Origin: RGIG8597 sp045133795
Lineage (GTDB): Bacteria > Spirochaetota > GWE2-31-10
DNA: 6,528 bases
Direction: 5' to 3'
NCBI GenBank assembly: GCA_045133795.1
Contig: JBGUUT010000116.1
Span: 1 to 6,528 of the forward strand
The notes beneath the pieces were generated by a model. That model saw only the letters and a program-made list of their open reading frames with translations, searched no databases and was not told the DNA's origin. The first letter of the stretch is position 1. Every line of letters begins with the position of its first letter. Positions 5,128-6,528 of the stretch are shown one piece after another. Made by a program: the position numbers and the translations under genes.

Positions 5128-6168
5128 CTAAAACTCGATTTTAATCGGCTTATTAAAATTCTCACGTAAATAATATGTGATTCTTTTATCACTCGGTTCG
5201 TAAACACAACTCCAAGTCGTTTTATATTTTACATCTTTCAGTCCGTCTCTGATTTGATTTGCATCTAATATCCAGTTATTTTTATCTCCTAATTCTTTAA
5301 GGCAATTATAGCTGGTAGGTTGGCAACCTTGTCCTTTTTTAGGGCTTTCAGTTACATAGAAATTCGTTAAAACCTTTGTTTCACTTACGTACATTTTATT
5401 ATCTACCCATTCCACTGCAACAGATTTTCCTGATGCATCGGCAATCGCAAAGTGATGTGCAAATCCAATCACCGAATGCATGTCATGATTTTCTAAAAGT
5501 GCTATCGCTTCATCCACGGTTGCGGCTTTGTCTAAAACCAGTCTTATCGCCGTTGTAGTTGTAACCGAAGTTTTGCCGGTATTTTGTGCTGTTTTTTCTC
5601 TGTCACCCGCAACCAAATTTGAAATATAAAGCCCTTTTTCGTTCATTCCGTCCAACGGTACATAAATACAAGCAAGTATTATTTCGTTCTTTTTGTGATT
5701 TCGGCTTGGCAGCCAACTTCTTTTCACTCCGACAAATTCCAGACTTGACGTAGAAATTGATTCATATCCACTATCTGGTTTTGTATGAATAATTACCGCC
5801 GAAGAATCCCTCATCCAATCGTAGTTCCTTCCGAAAATCGCATCTCCATTTTCCTTTTTAGCAACTATTGAACTACACCCAAAATCCGGAATTGTTATCT
5901 TGACATTAGATTTTTCATCTTTTGCCGGGCTGATATATTTTTTTGCCCCTATAAATTCTCCAAGATATTCGGCGATATCTTCGTTTACTTTTGCACCGCC
6001 TTGCTCTAAAAAAACGTCGAAACCGTAATCTCCGATATATTCAAAGAAAAATAAACCATCATCTAATTGTTTAAGTGATTTTAAAGGATTTGTCGTCTCC
6101 GGTAGACTGTGACAACCCGTAATTATTAATGCGATGATAAACAGTAAAATTGATTTCATTTTTTTCAT
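5128..6168 (-). CDS. Secreted lipoprotein, linear amide C-N hydrolase / choloylglycine-hydrolase family (Ntn hydrolase)
   Basis: A 346-residue enzyme with a lipoprotein signal: a basic start (MKKMK), a hydrophobic core (SILLFIIALI) and a lipobox ITGC with Cys19 as lipid anchor. The mature protein should be held on the outer face of the cytoplasmic membrane or at the cell surface. Residues 95-98 read DFGC: a Gly-Cys pair where the propeptide should be cut to free Cys98 as the N-terminal nucleophile. It is followed by the family signature GRNYDW (113-118); later come MNEKGLYISN and a TVDEAIALLENHD-type helix. The family includes bile salt hydrolases, penicillin V acylases and acyltransferases, and the substrate here is undetermined. 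The frame is open to an ATG at 6183, but GGAG nine bases before the ATG at 6168 makes that start more likely. Confidence 0.9.
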   Translation of the reverse strand: MKKMKSILLFIIALIITGCHSLPETTNPLKSLKQLDDGLFFFEYIGDYGFDVFLEQGGAKVNEDIAEYLGEFIGAKKYISPAKDEKSNVKITIPDFGCSSIVAKKENGDAIFGRNYDWMRDSSAVIIHTKPDSGYESISTSSLEFVGVKRSWLPSRNHKKNEIILACIYVPLDGMNEKGLYISNLVAGDREKTAQNTGKTSVTTTTAIRLVLDKAATVDEAIALLENHDMHSVIGFAHHFAIADASGKSVAVEWVDNKMYVSETKVLTNFYVTESPKKGQGCQPTSYNCLKELGDKNNWILDANQIRDGLKDVKYKTTWSCVYEPSDKRITYYLRENFNKPIKIEF

Positions 6169-6207
6169 GTTAGTTTTCTCCATATCTAATTATTTCTTCA
6201 TTGGATA

Positions 6208-6372
6208 CTACCCGGTTCTCCAGCCGGCTTTATTCCAAAGTTCTGCTACTATTTCTAGTTCTTTTGCGGTTTCTGCTTTGTATCGAGAACATTCTAAACA
6301 TTTGTCACCACTAAAGATATTTTTTCTTCCGTTTCCCGCTTCCGTATATTTATATTTTTGGCTGATTAATTT
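6208..6372 (-). pseudogene. Open frame with CxxC motif and no start codon, probable gene remnant
   Basis: This frame runs 54 codons from a TGA (6373-6375) to a TAG (6208-6210) and is strongly protein-like: GDKCLECSRYKAETAKEL, then a helix LEIVAELWNKAGW. A CxxC pair suggests a metal-binding or redox turn. No ATG, GTG or TTG occurs in the frame, so it cannot be translated as an ordinary gene. It starts just downstream of the junction membrane gene in a different phase. It could be the C-terminus of a protein whose front was lost, or the tail of the membrane gene after a frameshift (sequence error or natural). The hydrolase gene begins about 40 bases further on. The family is not recognised. Confidence 0.35.
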
Positions 6373-6528
6373 TCAAGTCGAAACATCTGTAAGCAAAGAA
6401 TTATTGTCCCGAATCCGTATCCAAACGGAGCGGTGTACCAGATATTTTCATTTATAAATATAGTCCCAAAGAATCCGACAAGGCACAAACTTCCGCAAAT
6501 CAAAGACGTTGCCTTTATTCTTTGAAAT
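6366..6528 (-). CDS. Small three-helix membrane protein, C-terminal part (5' end at the left end of the window)
   Basis: The frame enters from the right edge and ends at a TAA at 6366-6368. In the linear window it has no start; when joined through the 25-bp overlap to the ATG at 105 it completes an 80-residue protein. It contains the second hydrophobic helix (SLICGSLCLVGFFGTIFI, about residues 35-52), a short outward loop with ENIWYTAPFGYG, and a third helix (FGTIILCLQMF, 66-76). The tail is RLEN. Three helices with a basic first loop make a credible small inner-membrane protein. No catalytic motif is visible and the family is unknown. It is oriented with the Crp/Fnr gene upstream and the hydrolase downstream. 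Confidence 0.6.
   Translation of the reverse strand, partial: FQRIKATSLICGSLCLVGFFGTIFINENIWYTAPFGYGFGTIILCLQMFRLEN
6504..6528. repeat. Right copy of the 25-bp terminal direct repeat (probable circular overlap)
   Basis: Exact copy of bases 1-25 ending at the last base of the window. See the left copy for the meaning: most likely the same DNA read twice at the break of a circular or tandemly repeated sequence. Confidence 0.9.

Noticed and set aside
6134..6457. 107-codon plus-strand ORF over the start of the lipoprotein gene
   Set aside because: It is antisense to the signal peptide region and to two minus-strand frames with better protein character. Its hydrophobic start mirrors the signal peptide's codons.
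1..6528. CRISPR array, tRNA, rRNA, insertion sequence or riboswitch
   Set aside because: No regularly spaced repeats, no tRNA-like cloverleaf core, no transposase frame and no recognisable riboswitch core were seen on either strand.

Overview
The window looks like DNA from a low-GC anaerobic bacterium. By eye it is about one third G+C, uses the standard genetic code, and has strong purine-rich ribosome binding sites. The gene content (a Crp/Fnr regulator paired with a ferredoxin, iron-sulfur-type flavoproteins, a Ntn-hydrolase lipoprotein) fits host-associated Treponema or Clostridia-like anaerobes. The sequence alone does not settle the phylum.

The first 25 bases are identical to the last 25 bases (1-25 = 6504-6528). 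Joining the ends gives a circle of 6503 bp, and the join restores one uninterrupted 80-codon reading frame on the minus strand. It encodes a small three-helix membrane protein whose N-terminal part lies at 105..1 and whose C-terminal part lies at 6528..6366. The window is therefore best read as a closed circle, or one unit of a tandem array, cut open inside a gene. No replication, partition, mobilisation, recombinase or phage gene is visible, so the nature of such a circle is open; an assembly artefact must be excluded.

Layout: 1-447 holds the 5' part of the junction gene and a decayed frame with two internal stops. 448-1107 (-) is a Crp/Fnr regulator, divergent from a ferredoxin-domain protein at 1205-1897 (+). 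The 97-bp gap between them carries overlapping promoters and two inverted repeats that could be regulator sites. From 6168 down to 1919 six metabolic genes all run on the minus strand: a secreted Ntn-hydrolase lipoprotein, a pyridoxamine-phosphate-oxidase-fold flavoprotein, a tautomerase, two flavodoxin-fold proteins that overlap by 10 bases, and an alpha/beta hydrolase. A 27-codon ORF with a strong ribosome site sits between the first two. 6184-6528 holds an open CxxC-containing frame without a start codon and the 3' part of the junction gene.

Together the regulator, ferredoxin and three flavin-type proteins suggest redox or stress metabolism in an anaerobe, possibly nitrosative or oxidative stress if the regulator is HcpR-like. 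The hydrolases and tautomerase suggest handling of small acyl or carbonyl compounds. This joint role is inference from context.
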